Below are positions 45,048-56,590 of a stretch of 64,000 nt of DNA, in pieces. Under the pieces are notes generated by a model. That model was given only the letters and a program-made list of their open reading frames with translations. It was not told the DNA's origin and ran no database searches. How positions within the stretch are numbered: position 1 is the stretch's first letter; the number at the start of each line of letters is the position of its first letter. The position numbers and the translations under genes were made by a program. This DNA is from Sphagnum compactum (Eukaryota; Bryophyta; Sphagnopsida; Sphagnales). The stretch spans positions 15,877,118 through 15,941,117 of the forward strand of contig OZ234503.1 in NCBI GenBank assembly GCA_965153455.1. The letters run 5' to 3'.

Positions 45048-45602
45048 ATCAGAAGAAAGGATTGTGTGCAACCTCCTCGTGGAATAAATAATAAGTACCC
45101 CCAGTTTATAATGGGGGTATTAGTCAAGGTCGAAAACAGTTCCAAAAAGTTTTGGGAAAAGAATTTTCATGCAGCCAATGGGAAGGCTCAGCCTACACGG
45201 AAGGTGTCTTATTTTTTTCTTTTAAGTTTTGGGGGGAAGAGGGGGCGGAAAGAGGAAGGATTTTTTCATTTTCCCTTTGTTCCAGCAGGTTCCCAATTTG
45301 TTCCCAGGGGTTTTCTTTTAAGTTTTGGGGGGGGAGAAAGTTTTTTTTCATTTTCCCTTTGTTCCAACAGGTTCCCAATGTGTTCCCCATGGGTTTTCTT
45401 TTAAGTTTTTGGGGGGGGAGGAGATGAAGATTTTTTTCATTTTCTCTTTGTTCCAACAGGTTCCCAATGTGTTCCCCATGGGTTTTCTTTTAAGTTTTGG
45501 GGGGGAGGGGGGGGGGGAGAGGAAGATTTTTTTCATTTTCCCTTTGTTCCAACAGGTTCCCAATGTGTCCCCCATGGGTGTTCCCAATCGCACCTTGCTT
45601 TA
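45048..45602 (+). repeat. Composite repeat with TACCCC hairpin and four internal units
   Basis: Head GATCAGAAGAAAGGATTGTG, then GTACCCCCAGTTTATAATGG and GGGTATT (perfect hairpin TACCCCCA/TGGGGGTA), then CATGCAGCCAATGGGAAGG. At about 45215-45580 are four tandem units of roughly 85-100 bp, each TTTTCTTTTAAGTTTTGGGG ... CCCTTTGTTCCAACAGGTTC ... CCATGGG. Closes with TGTTCCCAATCGCACCTTGC. Same plan as 47262-47641, which has two internal units. Confidence 0.8.
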
Positions 45603-47261
45603 AGTTTAGCTCAAAGTCCTCCCATTCTCACATATATCGGTCTACCAATCATCTAGTCTGTACCTTGGAGGCTCCCCGAATTAGAAGTTTCTATTGGAAG
45701 ATGGAGTGCCTTCCCCTTGGATGAGAAAGAGAAAAAATTTGGGCAAAGTATATGGGATAAAAGTGTGAGAACGTATTGGGGAACATGTTGGGAACTTGGG
45801 AGACCCCTTGAAAACAGAGAAAAATTAAAAATATTCCTCTCCCCCCAACCCAAATTTGGGGTCCGTAGAGTTGAAATAAGACCCATTGAGAGTACCTTAC
45901 ATGTGATTGATTTTTGTGTCCTATATAGGCACTACTATAGGTAAGATGCTAAATATTCTTTAGTGAATTTTGTCTTTGGCCAATCAAAAGGAATTCTTCG
46001 GGGGAAGGTTTCAAAGGTGATAAAACTTTTCCTCTGATCACGTTCTTAACTAGATTGGTAATAATATCTACAATGCTTCACGCGGTTCTGAGCGACGTGG
46101 ACGTAGGGGATTGAATCATGTAACGAAGTTTCGGAGTCCGAGCCAATGAGGGCTGCCGGGGGAGGGGTTGGGGGCTGCTTCTTCTAGAAAGATCTGAGTA
46201 GATTATTAAGTTACTACCTACCGCCCTCTCACTTTTCGCCACTAAATTTCCCCATTTTTGTGCAGGGTTTTCTTTTTCAATTTTGTGAGGTAGGAGAGTT
46301 GGCATTGGGCAATCATCCTTAGCCAAATTTGGCAACAGGTCAAAGAGGAAAGTCGAATTTTTTTAGAAGCTTCGGTGTAAATCTGGCGATTTTCAGCCCT
46401 TTTTTTTCCCCCTTTCTATGGTGACCAGTTTTTTTTTTTTCAAAATAGTGAATGAAGTGGGTTGGCCATCAAGCACAAGAGGACTTAGCCAAATTTGGCT
46501 GGACGCCCAGCAGAAAAAAATTAGGGTTCCTCCTTTAATTTGTGGACTTTTTGAAACCAATTCTCTAAATATGGCGACTTTAGAATTATTTTCCTCATAA
46601 TGTGGTCACTTGGACCCATCTTTTTTCAAAGAAAGACCTTGATACCTTTAGCACCCTCCTGTTTTTCTATTGCCATAGCAAAAAATTCACCAAAAAGCAA
46701 AGAATGGCTACTTTCAGCTATTTTTTCACAAAAAATCCTTTGTAGGATACATACTTCCTTTTTTTTTTTAGTGCTAAGTGGCAAGATTTCGCCCCCCAAA
46801 GGAAAGCTGATGTTAAACAAGAACGCGAAAAACCAAAACCTAGCGATTTGGTTTTTCACGCTATGGAAATCGAGATTTAAGAGAAAAATTAATTAATTAA
46901 GAGAATAGGCCCCTTAATTTTGGATTTTGGAACTTAATTAAACCAACGAGAGAGCGCCAGCTTTAGCGCCACTTGTTGGCACCCGGGATCTTCCTCCACC
47001 GAGGGGCGGAAAAACTCCAGGTCCAAATTCAGGTCCCTAGAAAAAAGCGACCTCAGTTCGCCGTTTTCACTGCAACACAAGCTCTCTACAAGACTCAACA
47101 TCATTCCTCGCTCTTCTTTTCTTTTTTTTAATCTTTTAATTCCATTCCTCATGGATCAAACTTCTCCTCTGATTTTCGATATTTTTTCTTCGATTTTTTG
47201 GAAGTTTTTGAAGCAGTTGTCCCACATGCATTTTCTTCGTCTTGAATAAAATCTTCTTCGA
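45603..47261. other. Stretch between two composite repeats
   Basis: AT-rich. Frequent AAATTTGGCGA-type words (44760-46560) suggest an old repeat. No protein is recognised. Confidence 0.4.
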
Positions 47262-47641
47262 TCAGAAGAAAGGATTGTGTGCAACCTCCTAATCGAATAA
47301 ATAATAAGTACCCCCAGTTTATATGGGGGGGATTAGTCAAGGTTGAAAACGGTGCCAAAAAGTTTTGGGAATAGAAGTTTCATGCAGCCAGTGGGAAGGC
47401 TTAGCCTGCACTCAAGGTGTCTCGTTTTTTTCTTTTAAGGTTTTGGGGGGGGGGGGGAAGAGGAAGATTTTTTTCATTTTCCCTTTGTTCGAACAGGTTC
47501 CCAATATGTTCCCCATGGGTTTTCTTTTAAGTTTTGGGGGGGAGGGGTGAGGGGGAAAGAGGAAGATTTTTTTCATTTTTCCTTTGTTCCAACAGGTTCC
47601 CAATGTGTTCCCCATGGGTGTTCCCAATTGCACCTTGCTTT
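47262..47641 (+). repeat. Composite repeat with TACCCC hairpin and two internal units
   Basis: Same head, hairpin, CATGCAGCCAGTGGGAAGG and closing TGTTCCCAATTGCACCTTGC as 45048-45602, but only two internal units. Confidence 0.8.
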
Positions 47642-47799
47642 AATCTCATATATTTTGCTCAAAGTCCTCCCCTTCTCACATATATCAGTGGGCCAAAGGG
47701 GGAGGCACTCCATCTGTCCATAGAATCTTCAATTTTTGTGAGCCTTCATAGTTTCAATTTTTTTTTTCCGGGCCAATCAAATTCAATAAAAAAAAGTTG

Positions 47800-48060
47800 G
47801 ACTTGTGAGGGGTAAAGGTCAGGCCAAAAACGGTGATAAACTTTTTTGGGAGGAGAAATTTCATGCAGCCAATGGGAAGGCCCAAGCACACACTGAATGT
47901 GCATTGCATTTTTTCCTTTTAAGTTTGGGGGGGGGGGGGGGGGGCGGGGGATTTAGAGGAGGATATTTGTCAGTTGTCCCCGGTTCCCACTATGTTGACC
48001 ATCCGCTCACTTTCCCCTCAAGGGAAGGGGGAGGGGGGGTGGGAAGCTCCAGCCAATCCT
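47800..48060 (+). repeat. Third, partial composite repeat
   Basis: Shares AAAACGGTGATAAACTTTTT and CATGCAGCCAATGGGAAGGC with the previous two; a run of about 18 G at 47926-47943. The hairpin head and the internal array are missing. Confidence 0.6.
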
Positions 48061-49095
48061 GAATAACCGCTTCAAACACGTGGATACCATTTCTTTATAT
48101 AAGTAAAGTAGATATATATATGTATTCAAAGGAATTGCAGGGGGAAAAAAATAGGGGGCCCCATCATAGTCCATCCAGGCGCTTCAAGTGTCCAACTTTT
48201 CACGAGTGTAACCAATGGGAAGCTGGCACACCCCGTGGGGTGGTTTATTTTTTACAAATTCATTGTGGGGGGGGGGGGGGGATGTCATGAAAAGACTTAT
48301 TAATTTCTTGTTCAAGGTGGTTTTAGGATTAGAGTGTGATTGTTTATTTTTTATTTTCCTCTCTCCATCCTCTTGGCCCCTTGAACAAGAATTAATTTTG
48401 ATATTGAAGTTTCTAAGGTTTGGGCTATTTGACTAGAAGGGAGTGGAGGTATGTGAGGATCGTTTTTTTTTCTGGGTTTTGGAAGAGAGGTGGGACAAGA
48501 GGTGAATGTTATTTTATGAAAATGCATGGGCGGAGGTGTTGAAATAGTGAACTTTTTTTCCATAGGTTGCGAGAGGTCAACCGTACATATATATATTTCG
48601 GCGAGGGGGTTTTGTGTTGAAAAAACAGTTTGTTTTTTTTTTTCGGGGGGTTTTGTTTTTCACATCTTTGAAAGGATTTTTTTTTTGCATTTTTTTTTTG
48701 GTTATCATGAGACCACAGGCTATTCCAGTTCGGATTTTTTTTCCTTTCTTCTCATCTTCCTTTTTTTACTTGTATTTTTTCTTCGACTTTTAAAAGGCAT
48801 TTTCTTCCCCCTTTTTTCGTCCTCCCATCTTTCTTCGGAATCCTCGTTTTTCGCCCTTTTCCATATTCTTCTTCTTACTGAATGTTTCTTACGGTTTTTT
48901 GGGTGTATTTATTGGTTGTACTTATTCGTTCATTCTTATTTATTCGTCTAATTTTTATCATTTATTTTTCTTTTCCTATTTTTTGCAATTCGTCGTAGTA
49001 TATATTTTTTATCCTTCGATCCTTTTGTTGGGTTTGCAAGATGCAGGGAAGGAACAGCAAGGAACAAGTACAAAACGAAGAGCAAGGAACAAATC
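48061..49095. other. T- and G-run rich stretch
   Basis: T-run and G-run rich from 48240 to 49020 on the plus strand; long phenylalanine-coding frames are a by-product. No gene recognised. Confidence 0.45.
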
Positions 49096-49268
49096 CGGAA
49101 GCAATGTGCCAGTCGCTCGACTCATCGGTACGCCCAACACTAAGCCACGCTTGCGAGGTGTGGACAGGTCATACAGGGGCGAAAGGGTGGCAACAAGTAG
49201 AACAAGTACACAGAATGTTCGTGAGAGGAATATTGGGGGTCAACGAAACAACAAGCACACAGAATGTT
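49096..49268 (+). pseudogene. LINE ORF2 C-terminal fragment
   Basis: Open frame with SLDSSVRPTLSHACEVWTGH, then GWQQVEQVHRMFVRGILGVN and ETT, matching the block after the RT domain of many plant and algal LINEs (VxPxLxYGxEVW...W..IE..H..FLR..LGV..TT). Cut off at its 3' end by the 171-bp MITE-like element. Confidence 0.6.
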
Positions 49269-49439
49269 ATGACATTCTTGGTGCGAGAATGTTACGGAAG
49301 CCCAAAGAAGCAAGAATTTTAACGAATTTTATAGATCAACCAGTGTAATTTGGTAAACATTTGAGGGTCAAGAATGTTTTGACAAGGTGCCAAAGGAAGA
49401 ATTTTAAAGAATTTTATTGCGCAAAATGAAGAATGTCAT
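49269..49439 (-). mobile_element. 171-bp MITE-like element, copy 2
   Basis: Reverse-complement copy of 4464-4634, again exactly 171 bp and bounded by ATGACATTCTT/AAGAATGTCAT. Inserted at the end of a LINE fragment. Confidence 0.7.
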
Positions 49440-49674
49440 CACCAGGGTAGGAGAAGCCTCCTACACGGTACCCTCGGAGTCCAGGGGGGTCATCTTCTCT
49501 CTCGAAGACAGCTTCACCAAGCAGGACAAAAGGCCAGGAAAGAATGATGTCATTAGGCTCCAATTTCGAAGGTCTTCGTGTTATTGCCGTAGGTGAAGCG
49601 TTTATTCGATTTATTAATCATTCCATCGTCCTATAGTTTGAGGGGGCCTTTCAAAAGTACTTATCCCCCCCCCC

Positions 49675-49806
49675 ATCAGTTTGGAATATTGACCCCGGAA
49701 GGCTACGAGACCATCATTTTTGGCATTAGAGTCTTCCTCAACCGACACCTTGATCGGGTGATGATGCAAGTTGACGTCAAAAACGTTTTTAATAACGTTT
49801 CTAACT
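49675..49806 (+). pseudogene. Reverse transcriptase motif A fragment of a LINE
   Basis: Reads QFGILTPEGYETIIFGIRVF, then VMMQVDVKNVFNNVS. Motif A (QVDxxNAFNxVS) with its Asp is recognisable. A short piece not continuous with either neighbouring LINE fragment. Confidence 0.55.
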
Positions 49807-50020
49807 CCCGGTCCGGGCATTACACTGATAAGGTCAGAGGCCGGAGGCCGTTCGACGACAACAAGAACCCAGCGTAATAATGCCAGGCTATTTTAGCCTA
49901 ATGTTTTAGGCTCCAAATTGGAAGATCGCGAGTTCATGTCGTACTATCCACAACCCGGCTAGAATCAGGTCGGACCATTTCATAAAGGTCAAGCTTTTTT
50001 CATTCATTCATCAGCAACCC

Positions 50021-50385
50021 CCAAAGGCAAGGCCCCAGGGCACGGTGGAATCCCAACAGAATTCTTTCAAGAATACGTGAAGGAGGTAGCCCCCACGTGA
50101 CTACTAGCTTTCAAGGCCATGTTAGCACGGGGATTGACCTCAGAACACGTTAACGAGGGCACGATCACCCTGATTCCCAAGTCAGGGGAGCAGTCAGAAC
50201 TGGGGAATGGGCGCCCAATCACACTTTTGGGAAGCATAAACAAGATCATTGCCAAAACTTTAGCTAAAAGAATCCAAGAATTCCTTCCTCTCGTGATCAG
50301 ACCAAACCAAACCGGTTTTGTAGAAGGAAGAAACATTCTAGACAATAACTTCCTGGCTCAAGAGGCTCTGGTCCGGTCTCGATCC
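50021..50385 (+). pseudogene. L1-type LINE reverse transcriptase, N-terminal RT fragment
   Basis: Reads GHGGIPTEFFQEYVKEVAPT, a TGA stop at 50098-50100, then in the same frame EGTITLIPKSGE, RPITLLGSINKIIAKTLAKR and LPLVIRPNQTGFVEGRNILD. This is the classic L1 RT finger region (LIPK..RPISL.N..YKI.AK.LA.R...LP..I...QTGFV.GR.I.DN). It breaks off before motif A. A stop and truncation make it a relic. Confidence 0.85.
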
Positions 50386-50802
50386 TCTTTCCTATATTTA
50401 TTCATTATTTCAGGGGGGCAGATAGATGAGGGCATAAAGGGTTAATTATGATACATGTCGAAAGTTTTGAAGCGACCTACCCCCCCCCCCCCATTTTCAT
50501 GTGTTTTAAAAGCTCGTGGTGGAGTTATTTTTGCTCAAAAGTTTTGAAGTGCCAAGTTTGCAAGATATAGGAAATTTCGGGTTTTTATGTTCGATGGGCA
50601 TTTTGACCAAATTGCGATATTTTTTCTTATATTTGGAGGTGGCCTACCCCCCCCCCCATTTTGAAACGTTTTAAACAAGATGGTGCAAAAAGATTTTCAT
50701 AATCTATCACCATTTGCAAGATATGGGGGGGTTTGACTTTTGCAGGTCGTGAAGATCTTTTTCGTTATGTGCACAAAATTTCAAAGTTTGGACAGTGCAA
50801 TC

Positions 50803-51176
50803 CTTAAGGTATGATCCGAGCATCATGGGCATAATGCCGGGGGCTGGGGGCTGTTTGACCAGGTTTTATACACAATGGTGCCGGGCTGTTTTAGCATGGT
50901 GCCGGGCTGTTTTTGTTGACTTTAGTTACTTTTTTTTACTGGTGGTAAGTTTTGACAGTTACTTTTTACTGGGTTTAGGGGTAAGAGATGTTACTTTTTG
51001 TTACTGGCTGTAATTTTAGGGAAATTACTTTTTACTGTGGAGACGGGGGAAAGGGTGCACCGGGGGAAAGGGTGCACCTTGATTATTTTCTTTTTTTGTT
51101 TACTGTTGAGGGGGAGGGGGGTGGAGGTGTATGTTTTTTTTTTGGCCTTCATTTGACATGTGGAAGGAGGAAGGGA

Positions 51177-51215
<39 letters not shown>

Positions 51216-51245
51216 TAATATTGTTTTTTGATTGTGGAGTGGGTA
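50803..51245 (+). repeat. GT-rich dispersed repeat family, copy D
   Basis: Head GCATCATGGGCATAATGC (paired arms with one mismatch), then GGGCTG blocks spaced by AATGGTGCC and CATGGTGCC, ending TTTTTGTTGACTTTAGTTAC. Tail short, with a TATATA run of about 24 bp at 51182-51207. Confidence 0.75.
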
Positions 51246-51449
51246 GGGACAAGACAGGGGGTGAAATTTTGGAATTTGGTGTTCCTAAATGAATGCATTC
51301 CTTACGATTCCTTCAAGTTCCCAGCAAATGGCCAATGGCTTTTTGGTATGTTCCCTATGTTCCCAATAACATCACCCTTTCTGTTATAGGTTTTGACCCC
51401 AAGTTCCTCTTATCGTCCGCAAAGAATATGCAGATCAAAGAGGTGCAAC

Positions 51450-53640
51450 TCAAACATGTATGTACAGATTGATCAAGAGCGTGACAGCCTCGGAAGACCA
51501 CAGGTTCGATTTCAGACATACAGAAAGGGACCGTGAGGAACTACAACAATCGCCAATGGATGAACGAATTTGGGTGCACAAGAAAGCCAACGGTTTCAGT
51601 GTTGAGAGATCGGAGGACAAGAAGAAACATCTGTCACAGGAAGAGATGGACAATCCACCGAAAAGTCTGGCTGCTGCCAAAGCAAGCATAGCTTCCAAGG
51701 ATGCCCCAGCCCGATAGAGATTGAAATTGAGCTTGACCTCAGAAAAACCTCAATTGACGATCTTGAGCACAAGCCCGGGGGAAGCTCGAGCAAGAGCTCG
51801 AAAGGGTACTACTTTTGCTCGAGGATGCCCAGGTTAGCACAGAGCAAGATATGTACCCAAGATCACCAACCCAGATAATCAAACTTGCACAGGCCCAATG
51901 AATTTGTAAGAGATGCGAAGGCAGACAGAAGTTCATTCAAGTCGGAGGGTTTGCAGCAGCCCACACACAGCAACAAATTAGAGAAGACGGAGCTAAGGGT
52001 TTAGGCCCACAACGATCTTCTTGGGTCAGGAAAGCCCAGGTGGGAAACCATCGTGGCACACACCGATGTAGGAGAAACTATCGTAACGACTTGAGGTTTA
52101 AGGATTCTGGAGAAGGCACGTACATAATCTTGAAAAAACATCGGAATCTCATATTCAATCTAGATTCTAGTTTATCGTCTTGTAGGACACCTCTACTCGT
52201 GCAGTCTCCAAGGGCACAGGAAGCCAGCAAGAAACTGGTGGCAGAAAGACTGGATATTGAGAAGCTGCTAAAGAAAATAGCTCATCTTCTATACAAGAGC
52301 TCACCTTGATTACTAAAGTTGCAACCAGGGATGTTTCCACTGAGCAGCATAGCATAGCATAGAGGGGATCCGCATGAGCTAAAAGGCTCTTTACGGAGGA
52401 GTTACTGAAGCAGCAAACGTTCAAACCTCGAAGCCCAGCCTCAATGGAAGACTGGAGATTGCAAGATCAACAGGAATCACAGGTTTAGGGTGGAGGAGCG
52501 CTTGCAATTGCGCGCTGTAACAAGAGAACTCAACGAGACTGCAGAGATCGTGGGGGAAGCAACAACTAGCATCAACTGTCTACACGCTGAGCTGCGAAAC
52601 GCGCAAGAAGGAGCAGAGTCATCAAAAGGAGAATCTGTGAAGCGCCTTGAGGCTTCGGAGAAAACGGTTGCTGTTTGGAAGAAAGAACTAAACAAAGTAA
52701 TTCATTGGTGGCCAAAATTCTTCTCTCCACCTTCAACTACCTGCGGGTCTTGCAAATGTGGTTGGCACATGAGAAGCAAATTCCGAAGGAGAACGGAATA
52801 CTCGTAAATTTTCCCTTGTGGATGCTTCGTTTGTGTTTCTGATGAAGCTCCCCGATTGGTTGATCGTTGGGGACTTACAGGTTGATCTACGATTGGAGGA
52901 CGTGGTTGCTGGAAGAGACATGTTTGTGCGGGATGTCCATGCAAAAGAACTGGACACCCTGCTGTGCAAAAACTTAAGGAACGAGTCTTCCGGTAGCACC
53001 TGAAGAAAGTCTTACATCTGCACATGCGGAACTCAACGATCTCCACAGCCCAGGTTCCGACATGCAGAGAAGCCATGTGCCCGGCTACGGATCAACGAGG
53101 AGGCTATTCAAAAACTGAAGGAGAAGCTTAGCAAAGCTGAACCTAATGTCCAAGAGATGGAGGAAAAAAATTGATTGCTCCGGAGTGGACCGTGCAACGA
53201 CTGGCAAGTGAGATATCGGAGGGTGAACTTTGCCTCAGTCAGAAGGAGAGGGAGGCAGCATTGCTACAAAAGCATCTGTTCTCAGACCTTATAAGCCAAC
53301 AGAAGAGGAAGGGTTTAGGGCGATGCTCGAAATGAAATGCAACTCGGAGGAAGTATTGAACACAAATCTAACGAAAGAGGCTGAAGCCTGCACGCTTACC
53401 CGCGGAGTACGGGGCATGGAGAACGAGAGAGATGAATGGAAGACTCTGGAGGCCCAACAAACAATAGAGCGGGATGCGATTAGAACTGCATCGGCCCAGG
53501 TTTACAAACAGCCTCCGCGACCACAGAGCCTGCAGTTGAGAGAGGCGTTGAATTGCAAAGAGGCCAATGGACCGACCGGAAGGAGGGAAGGACCCCAAGT
53601 TTGTCAAAGGGGGGGGGAAAGTGGGGGGGGCTCCTAAACT
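51450..53640 (+). pseudogene. Decayed coiled-coil protein gene
   Basis: Pieces in several plus-strand frames with strong heptad-like, Glu/Lys-rich character: ASKKLVAERLDIEKLLKKIA (about 52215-52290), LRAVTRELNETAEIVGEATT (52500-52700, up to an AACAAA|GTAATTC donor), KLKEKLSKAEPNVQEMEEK (about 53115-53173), SEISEGELCLSQKEREAALL (about 53205-53270). Frame changes and stops separate them, so no full product exists. The parent resembles a long plant coiled-coil (cytoskeletal or nuclear-matrix type) but cannot be named. Confidence 0.5.
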
Positions 53641-54179
53641 GTCTTGTTTTATAAACAAAAACACAGACTGTGAAAAAACCAGGAAGGGTAAAATTTAAAA
53701 GGGGATAAACTGGTTCGATTGTGAACTTCTTAGGGTTTATCTCCATTTCTTGTTTCTTTTTATGGCAGCCTACAATTTTTTTGGGTCCCTGAGAACGAGC
53801 GAAGGTCATCCGTCGGCATCGATCATCGCACCGGGTCCTCGTTTGGAGTTCGCGTCCCCGAGACAGGCAACGATCGGAAAATTCGGGAATGGTGCAAGCC
53901 AGATGAACAACACCCTATATATAGGAAGGAGGGAATTAGAAGACCAAAAAGCCCGAGAAGAAAGAGGATAAATACAAATAGAGAGAGAAGCAGAAAAAAT
54001 GGAGACAAATCCAGGTTTACGGGAGGAAGCCCACAGAAAGCCCAGCGAGAGAAATTTGGGAGCAAAAACCACGGGGAGCATCCTTGAGTTCCCCATTTCT
54101 ACGAATCCGAAGTAGAATAGAAAGAGAATCAACGGGACCCGAGGAGCCCAGAAGAAGGGGAAGGGAGGACAAACAAGAA
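53641..54179. other. Stretch, nothing recognised
   Basis: Open frames on the minus strand to 128 codons are hydrophobic and unrecognised. Confidence 0.35.
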
Positions 54180-55010
54180 GGGGAAGCACCACCCCGTTAA
54201 CAAACTCGAAACAAAGAGCACAGATCCTGCCTCCGACGTGATGGACCCCACAGAGACACCGGGTCGAGTCCGACGGACCATGAGCGGCAACAAGTCGATC
54301 GAGCGATCCTCAAGTAACATCCGCCTCGAACCACCGACTGCTCCCAAGTTGGCCATGAGCCCTTCCAGAAGCGGATCGTTTCGTGTTTACACCTTGATGG
54401 CATAACAACCTAGATGAATCATACGTTTGGCGAAGTACCGGGAAATTGATCGGGGAATCGGGGAGGGAGAGCCTACTAAACCATTGTCAAAACTAAGTCC
54501 GTGCACAGGATAGCCCATGCATGCGTCAAATGAAGATTCTTCAGCCCATATTCATACGCATGTTTAAGAGAAACGTAACAGCGTATACGGTGCAAGTATT
54601 GCAGTATGAACAAAAGAAATAAGTCCGACGGCACGAAGACTATGCGTCGATGGAAGGATGAGTTAAACCCCGGTGTCCGGACCCGATCGAGAAAGCAGGT
54701 ACCATGAACGTAGTATGCAAAGGAACATCTCTCACCGAGGCTTCAAAATAATCTGATCCGTTGAAGTTCTGACTTGGGTTTCGATCGGGGTTATCAGTTG
54801 CTTCTGCAAAGATTGGATCCAAGATAGCCTCGTCTTTGGGATGGTATGATACTTGCCTCTTTTTTCCATCCGTCTTTCTCTTGCTCCGACATATCTTTTG
54901 TGCACACCGGTTTCAAACCACCCACGTTCCGACCAGGGCGAGACACCGGAAAGAAAACTACTATCGCATGCCAAGTCATTAATTTTAAGTTGGTCTAACA
55001 CAGAGTTTCC
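54180..55010 (+). repeat. Duplicated segment, copy 1 (partners 60297-60640 and 61369-61810)
   Basis: Shares GAGCGATCCTCAAGTAAC, GATAGCCCAT, CCGTTGAAGTTCTGACTTGG and CATATCTTTTGTGCACACCG with the later copy. Continuous here, but interrupted there by about 730 bp holding a 5'-nucleotidase exon. The minus strand has frames near 54740-55000 (SFLSGVSPWSERGWFETGVH) conserved in both copies. Confidence 0.75.
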
Positions 55011-55673
55011 GATTGCTACGGACTTCTTGCAGCATCAAACATGCACAGCGCCACAAGCTCGGTGGATGTATACCCAAGATAAGATTGTTGCGGAAGAATC
55101 TAGATCACGACGTTGTGTCTACCGACAGATTGTAAGTTTCGGTGTCTCTTGACTCCAAAGGAGCTACAGTCTCTTTGAAAAGAGGTCTTTTTTAAAGCCA
55201 TTCACAAGGCCAATTTAGTTGCTTGCAGGGTATGCATGAGTTATATAATACCACTAGACTGAACTACACATGATGTTGTTCTACTCAAGAAGAGGGTGCA
55301 AGAAACACCTTGTCGGGAGGAAAGAGCGATGGATGGAGAAGCAAGAGGGTGTCAAGGGAGATGGGAATTGCCAGCGACGATAAGTCTTAACATTCAAGCC
55401 TGAATTGCCTTGTCCTGGGACGGTGAACGTGACAGTAGAGGTGGGTTTGACAAAATAAATCGGTGCGGAAGGTTCATTTGTTGGCAGCGCGTGGGCACTC
55501 TCCCTTGTGTATTTTGGGTGCACGGAAATAGTTCTCACTGACACCACCGGTCTTTGACCCGAGGGAACTCACCTTGATTTTCCTCAAGATTCTCGAATTA
55601 GGCTCTTTGCATACTTAATGCCACTTGGTTAATGGAAATCAAAGTGTATTCCGCGGGTAGCCCTCGATCGATC

Positions 55674-55795
55674 CGGTGGAATTCACGTCCACAACTGATT
55701 GACATTCCAATAAAGATCGGAGGTTCCAAAGACTTAAGGTACGAACCTGAATTTATTCTCTTCATGGTGCACCCGCCTGTTAGCATCCGACACCT
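55674..55795 (+). repeat. Short segment shared with 33226-33350
   Basis: GGTGGAATTCACGTCCACAA to CCTGTTAGCATCCGACAC; close match to 33226-33350 in the same orientation. Ends where GT-rich copy E begins. Confidence 0.6.
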
Positions 55796-55796
55796 A

Positions 55797-56590
55797 TCTA
55801 TATAATCCTGGCATCATGGGCATGATGCCGGTGGCGGGTGGCTGTTTGACCAGGAAAAAAACGTTATGATGCCTGGCTGTTTTGCATGATGCTGTGGCGG
55901 TTTTTGTTGACTTTAGTTACATTTTGTTACTTTTTTTACTGGCCGTAAGTTTTGTAAGTTAGTTTTTACTAGGTTTAGGGGTAAGGTTTGTTATTTTTTG
56001 TTACTTTTTTACTGCTTGTAAGTTTTTTAAATTACTTTTTACTGGGCCAGGAGGGCCAGGGTTTATATTCTATTCATTGTGGAAGGGGGGGGGAAAGGGT
56101 GCACCCTGATTTTTTTCCTTGATATTTTTGACTGTTGAAGGGGAGGGAGGGGGTTGGAGGTTGATGTTTTTTTTTTCCCTTCATTGGAAATGTGGAAGGA
56201 GGAGGGGGGAAAGTGGTTAATTTGGGGGCTCTGGAAATGTTTTTTTCATTGTGGAGAGGCTAGGGAGGGGTTCAGCGGGGGTAATGTTTTTTACAAATTC
56301 ATTATGGGACGGGGGAAAGGGTGCAAGTTGATTTTTTTTCTTTTTTTTTTGACTGTTGAGGGGGAGGGGGCTGAAGGTTAATATTTTTTTTTTCCTTCAT
56401 TTGACATGTGGAAGGAGGAAGGGAAAGGGATGATTTTTTTTTTAATTTTTTTTTTTCATTGTGGAGTGGCTAGGGACACGGGGGAACATGAAAGGGTTTT
56501 TTTTTTTAATATGTTGAAGGGGGATGGGAGGGAGTTTTTTTTTCTATGTTGAAAAGGGATGAGAGGGGGGTTTTCTTTTTACAAGTTCAT
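55797..56590 (+). repeat. GT-rich dispersed repeat family, copy E
   Basis: Head hairpin GGCATCAT-GGGC-ATGATGCC is perfect over 8 bp. ATGATGCC then recurs twice before GGCTGTTTT blocks. The tail has several cycles of T-run, GTTGAGGGGGAGGG and GTGGAAGGAGGA(A/G)GGG. Confidence 0.8.

Noticed and set aside
48240-49020. Phenylalanine-rich frame of 141 codons as a transporter
   Set aside because: Produced by T runs; no alternating helix-loop pattern or conserved motif.
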